A program made the translations under genes and the position numbers. The notes beneath the pieces were generated by a model. It was not told the origin of the DNA. It did not search any database and saw only the letters and a program-made list of their open reading frames with translations. Below, in pieces: positions 41,708 through 50,349 of a DNA stretch of 64,000 nucleotides (the stretch's first letter is position 1; every line of letters starts with the position of its first letter). Source of the DNA: Agathobaculum ammoniilyticum (GTDB taxonomy: Bacteria > Bacillota > Clostridia > Oscillospirales > Butyricicoccaceae); NCBI RefSeq assembly GCF_025567315.1, contig NZ_JAOQJE010000005.1, forward strand, positions 151,428 through 215,427. The letters are read 5' to 3'.

Positions 41708-44595
41708 ACACCCCCTTGCTGGACCCGCGCACGCTGGACACTCTGCGGCGGCAGGTCCGGTCGCTGGCTGCGGCTTACACGCCGGAGTGGCGCTTTGAGG
41801 ACGCGCAGGACGACCCGGGCGCGGCGCTGGCCGAGCTGTTCTGCCGCATGTTCGAGCAGACGGTTGACCGTATGAATTCCGTACCGGAAAAGCTGTATAC
41901 CGAATTCCTCAACCTGATCGGCTTCCGTCCGCCCGCGCCCGCGTCTGCCGCCGGCACGTTGCAGTTCACCGTGCATGAAACGGTGGAGGAGCCGGTGGCC
42001 GTGCCGGCGGGTACGCAGGTGTTCACGCCGGACGGACAGGGCGACAATATCGTTTATGAGACCGAGCGTGCCATCGAGGCCACCCCAGCGCGCCTGCTGG
42101 ATATCTACTATGCGGATGGTGTGGCGGACTGGCTGGAAAAGACCGACCTGACGCGGCCGCAGCGGTTTTTCACCCCTTGTGGAGATAACCTGCAGCGCCA
42201 CCGCTTCTGGCTCAGCCAGCCGGACATGCTGCGGCTGGACTGCCCGTGTACGGTGGAGCTGGAGCTGCGGCAGAGCGCGCGCTATCTGGAAGAGGAGAGC
42301 GCAAAGAAGCTGGCCGCGCTACAGTGGAGCTATATGCACGCGGGTGAAAGCCTGCCGTTCGACACGGTGCGCGCGGAAAACGGCAGGCTGGTGCTGGAAA
42401 AGCACAGCAGCCTGTCGATCGACGCGGACGAGGCGGGCAGGCGGTGCATCTGCTGCACCGGCCGGCCGGACGCGGCGTTGACTATCGAGGGCGCCCTCCT
42501 GCGTTCCGCACCGCTGGCGCGCTGCCGGGCGGATACGCTGTTTTGCGGCGACCTGCCCATCGCGCTGCCGGAGGGCGGCTATTGCTTCGGCCAGCGGCCC
42601 ATGCCATACGCGTTGTTCTATATCCGGTCGGACACGGTGCTGACCAAGCGCGGCGCAACGGCCAACCTGCGGCTGGATATCGCGCCGATTGCGGAGGAAC
42701 CGCCTGAGCAGCCGCCGCACTATAACTTTACGCAGGCGATCATTGATAAAAGGGGCGCGGTCGAGCGCAAGCCGGACAACGCCTATATCTCCGCCGTGGT
42801 GTGGGAGTATTACAACGGCGGCGGATGGCGGCGGCTGGAGACCGAGGGCGACAGGAATCCATTTTCCTGCAAGCGGGACGGCGTACTCGAGACCCGCTTC
42901 ACTGTGCCGGACGACATCGCGCCGTGCGAGGTCAACGCCGAGACGGGCCTGTATATCCGCGCCCGCGTGGCCGAGGTGGAAAACCGCTTTTCCGATTATG
43001 CACGCTGGATCGTGCCGTTCGTGCGTGGAGCCGAACTGTCCTGGGCGTACGACGCGCTCGTACCCGCAGAACAGTGCGGTGCGGAGAACAACGGCCGCCG
43101 CACGGTAGCCGAGGGCGCGGACCGCATCACCGACCTGCACCTGCCCGCGCTCGAGCCGATGGAGTCGGCGCCGCGCGCCATGTACCTGCGGTTTGACCAT
43201 TCGCCGCACGCGATGCCGCTTTCCCTGCTGTTCGAGGTCGTCGGCCGCGTGCCGCTGACCGACAAGCTGGTCTGGGAGTGCTGCACGGGCGAGCGGTTCG
43301 AGGCGGTCGCGGCCGTTGACCTGACGGGCAACCTGCACCACACCGGACAGGTGATGCTGTACTTGCCTGAGCGCCTGCCGCGCGTTTCCCTGTTCGGGGC
43401 GGAGGGCTGCTGGCTGCGCGTCAGCCGCAGCTCGGGCTTCCAGGGGCCGGAGCCGTGCATCGCCGCGGTGCGGCTGAACACGGTCACGGCGCGGCAGCTT
43501 CAGCGGGAGCAGGCTCTGTATTTCAACACCGCGCCCTATGACGCGGGCAAGACGATTACGCTCCTGCGCACGCCCGTGGCCACCTGCGAGGTATGGGTGG
43601 ACGAGGCGGGCGCACTGCCGCTGGCGGATGCGCAGCGCCTCGCTGAGCAACAGCCCGAGGACGTGCGTCTGGAATGGGCGGACAGCGTGCTGACGCACTG
43701 CTGGGTGCGGTGGCGGCAGGTGGACGACTTGGCGCTGGCCGCACCGGACGCGCGCGCGTTCGTGCTTGACCCGTATGCGGGGACGGTGTCCTTCGGCGAC
43801 GGGCGGCGCGGCCGCGTGCCTGCCCCGGGCGACCGCACGGTCTGCGTCCGCTATGTCAGCGGCGGCGGCGCGCGCGGCAATGTACCAGCGGGGCGGGTGA
43901 ACGCGCTGGTCGGCGCGCTGCCCCGCATCAGCGGTGTAGTCAACATCACGCCGATGGGCGGCGGCACCGACCGCTTCCCACAGGAACGGATCGAGGCGGT
44001 CGGCAACAAGCGCCTGCGCCACCGCGGCCGCGCGGCAGGCGCGAGCGATTTTGAAGAGCTGGTACTCGAGGCTTTCCCGCAGGTGCTGCATGTGAAATGC
44101 TTTTCCGGACGGGACGAAAAGGGCGCCCGCGCGCCCGGGCATGTGACCGTGGTCGTGACCGGCGTGGACGACGGACCCGCCGCCGATCGGCTGTGCGACC
44201 GCATCTATGCCTTCCTTGCGGAGCGGTGCAGTTGTTGCCTGACCGCTGAGGGCAGGCTGCACGTCTGTCCGGCGACCGTGATCACCGTGAGCACGCGCAT
44301 CGCGGTCGAACTGGAGGAGATAGACTGCGCGGCGGAGATCCAGCGGGAGATCATTCGCCGGATCGAAACGCTGATCGGCGATACCTGGCGGCAGCGCCGG
44401 ATCGGCAGCCAGATCCGCACGGACGAGCTGTGGCGCGTGGTACGCGATACGCCGGGCGTGCATACGATCGACCGGATACTGGCCGAGGGCGCGTTTGACG
44501 AGGACGGCCGCGCGCGGCTCGTCCCATTAGAGCATGATGCGGATTTCCCGTATGCAGTAGTGCGCAGCGGTGTACATTATGTACGGGTGCGATAG
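41704..44595 (+). CDS. Baseplate J-like wedge protein 1 (Afp11 class)
   Basis: 963 aa, GTG start at 41704. Begins TPLLDPRTLDTLRRQVRS and YTPEWRFEDAQDDPGAALAELF, the usual putative-baseplate-assembly (TIGR02243-like) lead. The baseplate-J core is in the last third (FGDGRRGRVPAPGD, VTPM-type strand NITPMGGGTDRF, then the C-terminal VRDTPGVHTI). It forms wedge units with the next protein. The length is normal for the larger of the two eCIS J proteins. Confidence 0.95.
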   Translation: MNTPLLDPRTLDTLRRQVRSLAAAYTPEWRFEDAQDDPGAALAELFCRMFEQTVDRMNSVPEKLYTEFLNLIGFRPPAPASAAGTLQFTVHETVEEPVAVPAGTQVFTPDGQGDNIVYETERAIEATPARLLDIYYADGVADWLEKTDLTRPQRFFTPCGDNLQRHRFWLSQPDMLRLDCPCTVELELRQSARYLEEESAKKLAALQWSYMHAGESLPFDTVRAENGRLVLEKHSSLSIDADEAGRRCICCTGRPDAALTIEGALLRSAPLARCRADTLFCGDLPIALPEGGYCFGQRPMPYALFYIRSDTVLTKRGATANLRLDIAPIAEEPPEQPPHYNFTQAIIDKRGAVERKPDNAYISAVVWEYYNGGGWRRLETEGDRNPFSCKRDGVLETRFTVPDDIAPCEVNAETGLYIRARVAEVENRFSDYARWIVPFVRGAELSWAYDALVPAEQCGAENNGRRTVAEGADRITDLHLPALEPMESAPRAMYLRFDHSPHAMPLSLLFEVVGRVPLTDKLVWECCTGERFEAVAAVDLTGNLHHTGQVMLYLPERLPRVSLFGAEGCWLRVSRSSGFQGPEPCIAAVRLNTVTARQLQREQALYFNTAPYDAGKTITLLRTPVATCEVWVDEAGALPLADAQRLAEQQPEDVRLEWADSVLTHCWVRWRQVDDLALAAPDARAFVLDPYAGTVSFGDGRRGRVPAPGDRTVCVRYVSGGGARGNVPAGRVNALVGALPRISGVVNITPMGGGTDRFPQERIEAVGNKRLRHRGRAAGASDFEELVLEAFPQVLHVKCFSGRDEKGARAPGHVTVVVTGVDDGPAADRLCDRIYAFLAERCSCCLTAEGRLHVCPATVITVSTRIAVELEEIDCAAEIQREIIRRIETLIGDTWRQRRIGSQIRTDELWRVVRDTPGVHTIDRILAEGAFDEDGRARLVPLEHDADFPYAVVRSGVHYVRVR

Positions 44596-44625
44596 AAAAA
44601 CTGACCAGGAAAGGAGGGACGGCCT

Positions 44626-46683
44626 GTGCTGATCCCGCGCGAGCTGGACGACCAGCGCTTTGAGGATATCATGCACGAGGCGGTCGGCCGCCTGCCGTGG
44701 CTGTGTCCGCAGTGGACCGACCACAATGCGCACGACCCGGGCATCACGCTTTTGGAGCTGATGGCCTGGTATAAGGAGATGCAGCAATACCAGATGGACC
44801 AGCTCACGCCCTCCCTGCGGCGGGGGCTGCTGGCGCTGGCCGGGGTGTGCCCCACGCCGCCGCAGCCCGCGGTCTGCGCGCTGGAGGCGGCGGACACGCA
44901 GGCGCGGCCCGCGTTCAGCCGCCTGACCAGCCGGCAGGAGGTGTGCTTTGAACTGCTCGAGCCGATTATGGCGCGCCGTACGACGCTCGAGCGCGTGCAG
45001 ATCGAGCAGGAGGGGCGCGCCACGGACGCGGCTGATCTGCTGTCCGGCAGCATGGAGCTGCGGCCCTTTCTGTTCAGCGGACAGAGCGGCAGCGCGCTGC
45101 GGCTGGGCTTTTCCGGCGAGACGGGCGGGACGCTGCGGCTGTGGTTCGACGTAACGCCGCCGCAGGGCGCGGCTCGCAACCCGTTCGACGCGGGGCAGGA
45201 TCCGCCGCGGGACATCGCGTGGACCTTTGAGGGGGCGGCGCAGGTGCGGCCGCTCTCCGATGAAACCTATGCGTTCAGCCGGAGCGGTTATGTGCGCTTG
45301 GCCGCGCCCGTGGACTGGCCCGCGGATGCGGACGGCCTGCGCTGGCTGCGGCTGACGCTCATTCGTGCGGGCTGCGAGGAGCAGCCGCGCCTGTGCGGCG
45401 TGTCCGACCGCCGGTATCAGGCGGCGCAGCAGCAGACCCGCGCCCGTAGCCACTGGTTCACCGTGGAAGCGGGCGCGGGGCAGCGGGTCACGCTGGAGGA
45501 CGCGCTCGCGCGCACGGCAGAGCTGGCCGTGTTCCTGCGCACGGCGCAGGGGCTGACCCAGCTCGAACAGTATGAGGAGGAGAATGTGGCGAAGGGACGT
45601 ACCCTGCTGCTTGATGCTCAGGCCGCAGCCATGGATGGGGCGGACAATGTGTTAGTGGTCTGCCTGGATCCGGTTCGGGTACACGATCTGCTGTTCGATA
45701 CCGTGGGCCGGCCGGGGGAGGAACTGTACCTGAATCTGGACGGCCAGACCGTGCTGCCGCAGCGCTTCCGCCTGCTGTGCCAGACGCTCGAACCGGACGG
45801 TGCGGTCCGTCCTGCGGTGTGGCACTGTGTGGATGACCTGTATGCCTGCGGCCCGCGCGACCGGGCGTTCACCTACGATCCGGTGCGGGAGACGGTTTCT
45901 TTCGGCAATGGGCGATACGGCGCGATGGTTGTGCCGGGCAAGGGCTCGGTGCTGGTGATGGATCTGACGGTGTCCCAGTGCGGCATGGGCAATATACCGG
46001 CGGACGCGGGCTTGTATTTCGAGGACGGCGGCCAGCCGGCCGGCAACACCGCCGCCTGCGGCGGGCGGGACGCGGAATCCTTGGCCGAGGCGGGGCAGCG
46101 GCTGCTGCGGCAGCTTTGCCATACAGGGAAATGCCTGTCTGCCGGCGATTATGAGGAGCAGGCGCGGCGCACACCAGGCCTGCGCGTCGCGGCGGCCAAG
46201 GCGCTGCCGGATTATGACCCGCAGGCGCCTGTGGGCGCGCGCGGGCGCGCGATGGTGACGGTGGTCGTGATTCCGGCCTCAGAGGAGAAGCGGCCCGCGC
46301 CGGACACGCGTTTTCTGGCGGCGGTGGCCCGTCGGCTGGGGCAGCGCCGGACGATCGGCGTGCGCACACAGGCGATCGGCCCGCGGTATGTGGACGTGGA
46401 TGTCACGGTACAGTTGCGTACCAACGGCACGCTGGACCGCCGCACGGTGGAGGACGCGCTGGAAGCGCGTCTGTCGGCCGCGCGTGCGGATATCGGCGCA
46501 CCGGTGCGGCGGAGCGACATGCTGGCACTGGTGCAGAAGCTGTCCGGCGTGCTGGAGGTGCAGAGGCTGGAGCTGCGCGGCGCGGGACCGGACGCGTACC
46601 AGACCGCGGCGGGCGATATCCGTGTGCCGCCGGACGGGGTTGCCGTGCTGCGGCGCGCGGAGGTGGAGATCGGCCGCATATAG
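44626..46683 (+). CDS. Baseplate J-like wedge protein 2 (Afp12 class)
   Basis: 685 aa, GTG start after AAAGGAGGG. N-terminal LDDQRFEDIMHEAVGRLPWLCPQWTDHNAHDPGI, written here by its core WTDHNAHDPG, is diagnostic for the second baseplate wedge family. FGNGRYGAMVVPGKG and the late EVQRLELR give the J-domain match. With the first J protein it forms the baseplate wedge heterodimer. Confidence 0.94.
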   Translation: MLIPRELDDQRFEDIMHEAVGRLPWLCPQWTDHNAHDPGITLLELMAWYKEMQQYQMDQLTPSLRRGLLALAGVCPTPPQPAVCALEAADTQARPAFSRLTSRQEVCFELLEPIMARRTTLERVQIEQEGRATDAADLLSGSMELRPFLFSGQSGSALRLGFSGETGGTLRLWFDVTPPQGAARNPFDAGQDPPRDIAWTFEGAAQVRPLSDETYAFSRSGYVRLAAPVDWPADADGLRWLRLTLIRAGCEEQPRLCGVSDRRYQAAQQQTRARSHWFTVEAGAGQRVTLEDALARTAELAVFLRTAQGLTQLEQYEEENVAKGRTLLLDAQAAAMDGADNVLVVCLDPVRVHDLLFDTVGRPGEELYLNLDGQTVLPQRFRLLCQTLEPDGAVRPAVWHCVDDLYACGPRDRAFTYDPVRETVSFGNGRYGAMVVPGKGSVLVMDLTVSQCGMGNIPADAGLYFEDGGQPAGNTAACGGRDAESLAEAGQRLLRQLCHTGKCLSAGDYEEQARRTPGLRVAAAKALPDYDPQAPVGARGRAMVTVVVIPASEEKRPAPDTRFLAAVARRLGQRRTIGVRTQAIGPRYVDVDVTVQLRTNGTLDRRTVEDALEARLSAARADIGAPVRRSDMLALVQKLSGVLEVQRLELRGAGPDAYQTAAGDIRVPPDGVAVLRRAEVEIGRI

Positions 46684-46712
46684 CCGCCGGTCTCCCGTAA
46701 AGGAGGGAAAAC

Positions 46713-47810
46713 ATGAGCGCCATCAAGGATCTTATGACATTATGCTGCCGCGAGCAGTGGCAGAATGGGCTGTTCCGCCATGTGGCGTGCGAGGGCGACG
46801 CGCTGGTGCTGCCACCCCCGCACCACGCGGGTGCGTTCTGCCTGCCGCCCGTGGACAGCGGGGAGAAGGGCTTTGCCTGGAGCCGGCTGATCGTGGACGC
46901 CGTGCTGCCGCAGGACTGCGGGCTGCGCATCTATACCCGCTGCGCGGACGCGCCGGACTGGGCTGCGTGGGAGGCGCTGCAGGCCGCCTTTGACGCGCCC
47001 GGGGAGGACGATCCCCTGCCGCTGCTGCGGCGCTGCTACGGCGCGCCCGAGCCGCCTGGCACGGACTGCTGGCTTTCCGGCGCCGGCCGCTACCTGTGGG
47101 TCGCTTTCGAACTGACGGCGACCGGCGCGTGCGCGCCTTCTGTCACGGCGCTGCACCTGCGCATGGGCGGCGACCATATGATCGACTACCTGCCGTCGAT
47201 CTATCGGGGGGACGACTTCACCCAGCGTTACCTTTCCATTTATAACAGCATGCTTCAGGATATGGAGGACGCGGTGGAGGCCCTGCCCCGGCAGCTCGAC
47301 GCGGCGGGCGCTTCGGATGCGATGCTGGGCTGTCTGGCGCAGTGGGTGTGCGTGGAACAGGGGGAAAAGGACGCGCGCGCACGCATCCGTACCGCGCTGG
47401 ACGACTTTGAAGCCCTGTACACCGTGGCGGGCGTGCGGCGCAGCGTACACCGCCTGACCGGACGGGAGCCGCTCATCATCGAGCATTTCATGGTGGACCC
47501 CAATCGGGCAGAGTGCCGCAACCCCGTGCTGTACCGCAGGCTGTACGGCGACGATCCCTACCGCTTTTTCGTCCTGCTGAACGAGGACGCCTTTGCCAGC
47601 CGCGACCGGATGGAATGGTTTTTGGTGCGGATGCAGGGGCTGATCCCAGCGGGAATGTCGCTCGAACTGGTGCTGCTTAAGCAGTGCGTGCAGCTTGACT
47701 GGCATACCTACTTGGGCATCAACTCGCGCGTGGGCAGCTATGTCCCTGCGGTGATAGACGAAAACGTCACGATTCATTATGATACAACGATCGGAGGAGC
47801 GACAACATGA
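46713..47810 (+). CDS. Tail protein I-like baseplate protein (TIGR02242-type)
   Basis: 365 aa, ATG after AAAGGAGGG. The C-terminal half holds the phage tail-I signature DYLPSIYRGDDF, then LSIYNSMLQDMEDAVEALPRQL and LAQWVCVEQGE, RRSVHRLTGREP. The N-terminal half (about 150 residues) is a beta domain probably reaching the fibre or wedge edge. It links wedges to receptor-binding parts. The next gene overlaps by 4 bases (ATGA). Confidence 0.9.
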   Translation: MSAIKDLMTLCCREQWQNGLFRHVACEGDALVLPPPHHAGAFCLPPVDSGEKGFAWSRLIVDAVLPQDCGLRIYTRCADAPDWAAWEALQAAFDAPGEDDPLPLLRRCYGAPEPPGTDCWLSGAGRYLWVAFELTATGACAPSVTALHLRMGGDHMIDYLPSIYRGDDFTQRYLSIYNSMLQDMEDAVEALPRQLDAAGASDAMLGCLAQWVCVEQGEKDARARIRTALDDFEALYTVAGVRRSVHRLTGREPLIIEHFMVDPNRAECRNPVLYRRLYGDDPYRFFVLLNEDAFASRDRMEWFLVRMQGLIPAGMSLELVLLKQCVQLDWHTYLGINSRVGSYVPAVIDENVTIHYDTTIGGATT

Positions 47811-49588
47811 GCAATGCTGATTTTTTCCCCATGGAACGCAACCGGTATTTTTATGGAAAGCTGTTGACCGTGCGTGATTTTGAGATCGAGCAGCGCTATA
47901 ACCGCAGCAAAACCCAGCTGTTCAACCGGCTGCGCTTCGGCGCGGGCGTGGTGTGCGGCCTCGGCGTGGCGGCGAGCGACGATACAACCCTGCTGATTGA
48001 GAGTGGCATGGCGCTGGACTATCAGGGGCGCATGATCATGCTCGAAGAACCCATGCTGCGCAAGCTGCAGATGATCGAGGGGCAGGAGTCGCTCCTCGGG
48101 CAGAGCACAGGATACCTCTGCATGGCCTATGACGAGACCGATATCGAGCCGGTCAACGCGGTGGGTGCAGATACAGGCGAGAGCCGGCAGTTCAATATGA
48201 CGCGCGAGGGCTGCCGCGTGTACCTGACCGCCCAGTCGCCCGCCTACCAGGAGCTGCTGGAAGCCGCCGGCCGCGAAAATGTGACCGTGCTGTACGCCTC
48301 GAACGAATTGACGCTCGTGCTGAGCGTGCCGTCCAACGTGTGCGGCGGGCAGGAGTTCGAGGTACAGATGCTGGTGGTCAAGAACGAAAAAACGCCGCCC
48401 GTCCATTTCCGGCTGGACGGCGAGAGCGCGTTCGTCGAAAGCGAGAACGGCCGTGTGTGCATGGAATTCAGCGAAAGTCCGGAGGAAAAGCGCCGCGTAT
48501 ACACGGCAGCTTTCACACTCCGCGCCCGTCAGCTCCGCGATGTGGACAGCAAGCTGTTCCCCTCCGGCGGCGAGCTTGATCTCGAGCTGGGCAGCCACCG
48601 GTATAAGAACTACATCGAGGTCGAGGCCGGAGTACATCTGTGCAGTGACCAGGCGGACCTGGACGCGCGCGTGCGCACGGCAGACAATCTGGACCGTCGC
48701 CTGCTCGGCCGCGATATCCCGATCTACCTGGCAAAGCTCGAGCTGATCAACTCCGCGGGCGGCGTGTTTCTGAGCGGCGTGACTGATCTGCCGTTCGGGC
48801 AGGCGCTCGGCCGTCAGGCAGGGCAGACCGGCGGGGGAGGCGGGCCGCAGGCGGTCACGACCTCGGTGCGCAGCCTGGAATACTGGCAGAAGCCGGATGT
48901 GAAGGCGGTCTATCAGGCAGCGACCGGAGCGCTGCATTTTGACTTCGGCATCCCCTCTCCGGAGCAGTATGACTACGCGGTCGCGCACGGCACGGTGGAC
49001 CTGACCCTACCGGGCGGCATCCGCGTCAACAGCCGCGTGTATTCGGACGAGATCGCGCACGGGCTGGGGCCGGGCGCGGTGGATATTCGCCTGAGCGTGG
49101 AATTTGAGGACAAGGCGAGCGGCGATGAAACCGTCCTGCTGTACGGCAGCAGCGAGGTATTCAAGGGTAAGAACGCGCCGGCCGCGCCGCCCTGGGCGGA
49201 GGCCGCGGCGCTGGTCTATCCGGAGCGCGGCACCATGCGCATCGGCCTGTGGCTCCACGACAGCGTGGACGGCAACCGCCTGACCGTGCATTACTTCGCA
49301 CAGAAGCCCGAGCGGGACACCAGCCGTATCCTGGCGCAGCGCAAGGTGAGCATCAGCGTCACGCCGGAGTTCTCGCGCGTGAGCTGCCGCGGCACGCTGC
49401 GCTTCGAGGCCGACGTGGTAGGCAGCGAGGATAAAAGCGTGCGCTGGCAGGTGCGCGAGGAGAATGGCGGCGCGATCGACCGCAACGGCATCTATCAGGC
49501 GCCCGAACTGGCGGGTACCTATGAGATCATCGCCACCGCGGGCGTGGACGAGAGCGTGACGGCGAGCGCGTTCGTCATCGTGGAATAA
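47807..49588 (+). CDS. Baseplate-periphery protein, candidate fibre/receptor-binding protein
   Basis: 593 aa. The lead MERNRYFYGKLLTVRDFEIEQ, here FYGKLLTVRDF, followed by RLRFGAGVVCGLGV is a block seen in proteins that follow tail-I genes in eCIS clusters. The middle is a coiled and beta region. The last 90 residues (SVTPEFSRVSCRGTLRF, then WQVREENGG, IYQAPELAGTYEIIA) look like an Ig-like fold. There is no adenovirus-type fibre gene (Afp13) elsewhere in the window, so this is the best receptor-binding candidate. That function is inference. Confidence 0.75.
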   Translation: MSNADFFPMERNRYFYGKLLTVRDFEIEQRYNRSKTQLFNRLRFGAGVVCGLGVAASDDTTLLIESGMALDYQGRMIMLEEPMLRKLQMIEGQESLLGQSTGYLCMAYDETDIEPVNAVGADTGESRQFNMTREGCRVYLTAQSPAYQELLEAAGRENVTVLYASNELTLVLSVPSNVCGGQEFEVQMLVVKNEKTPPVHFRLDGESAFVESENGRVCMEFSESPEEKRRVYTAAFTLRARQLRDVDSKLFPSGGELDLELGSHRYKNYIEVEAGVHLCSDQADLDARVRTADNLDRRLLGRDIPIYLAKLELINSAGGVFLSGVTDLPFGQALGRQAGQTGGGGGPQAVTTSVRSLEYWQKPDVKAVYQAATGALHFDFGIPSPEQYDYAVAHGTVDLTLPGGIRVNSRVYSDEIAHGLGPGAVDIRLSVEFEDKASGDETVLLYGSSEVFKGKNAPAAPPWAEAAALVYPERGTMRIGLWLHDSVDGNRLTVHYFAQKPERDTSRILAQRKVSISVTPEFSRVSCRGTLRFEADVVGSEDKSVRWQVREENGGAIDRNGIYQAPELAGTYEIIATAGVDESVTASAFVIVE

Positions 49589-49616
49589 AGCAGGATAACG
49601 GGAAAGGAGGGCGCGC

Positions 49617-50345
49617 ATGGAAACGGTGATGGTGCGCGGGCGGTATAAGATCGTCCGCGTGTTGGAGGCGGGAGACGATTATGCCTTTGCAGAGGCTGTG
49701 GATATCACGGAGCGCGAAACCCCTGTGCGCCTGCTCAATATCTATGAGGGGGCGTGGCTGCCCATCTATGCGCGGCTTTTCTCCGAGATAAAGGACTGCC
49801 CGGCCTTTTGCGAGGCTTTTCTGGCGGAGGAGAGCCTGACCGCGGTATTCCGGCCCTGCGGCGGCGTGCCGATCGATCGGGTTTTTTACCGCGGCGCGGA
49901 TTGGTCTTGGCGCGACCGGCTGGCCTTTGCCGAGCAGCTCCTGCACCAGGCGCTGCTGTTGGCGGACCTGCCGCCAGCGGTCGGCTGTGCGGCGCTGCTG
50001 GCGGATAACGTGCGGGTGGACGCGAGGGAAAAACGCATCGCCCTGCGCTTTCGCATACACCCGATGGAGGCGATGAACGCGCGCGAGCTGGCACTGCTGG
50101 CCTCCGACCACGCGCGCAAGATACTGGCGCCCCGCTTCCGGCAGGGGGACGCGGAGCGCGCGTTCTGCCGCCGGCTGGAACGGGGGGATTTCCCGTCCAT
50201 CGTTCCGCTGTACGCAGGCTGGCATCGGGCGGTGGAGGATATTACTGTGGAATACGAGGCGCTCGATCAAAAAAATGCGTTCAAGCGCTGGTTTGCGTTC
50301 CTGTGGAAAAACATAAAGAGGGCGTTCAGACGAAACCGGAGGTAA
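49617..50345 (+). CDS. Probable pseudokinase (Ser/Thr kinase fold, catalytic residues absent)
   Basis: 242 aa, ATG after AAAGGAGGG. The N-terminal layout resembles a protein kinase N-lobe: RYKIVRVLEAGDDYAFAEAVD with the pairs of strands, ETPVRLLNIYEG where the Lys strand would be, then helices (WSWRDRLAFAEQLLHQALLLADL) like the alphaE helix and NVRVDAREKRIALRF where the catalytic HRD and DFG regions would be. I see no VAIK Lys, HRD or DFG motif. The end (FKRWFAFLWKNIKRAFRRN) is an amphipathic basic helix that may sit on the membrane. It fits a kinase-fold adaptor for the next protein. Confidence 0.6.
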   Translation: METVMVRGRYKIVRVLEAGDDYAFAEAVDITERETPVRLLNIYEGAWLPIYARLFSEIKDCPAFCEAFLAEESLTAVFRPCGGVPIDRVFYRGADWSWRDRLAFAEQLLHQALLLADLPPAVGCAALLADNVRVDAREKRIALRFRIHPMEAMNARELALLASDHARKILAPRFRQGDAERAFCRRLERGDFPSIVPLYAGWHRAVEDITVEYEALDQKNAFKRWFAFLWKNIKRAFRRNRR

Positions 50346-50349
50346 AACT

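Noticed and set aside
42319..44463. Long - strand open frame (714 codons) over the baseplate J gene
   Set aside because: Antisense frames of GC-rich genes stay open; no ribosome site and a low-complexity His/Arg-rich product.
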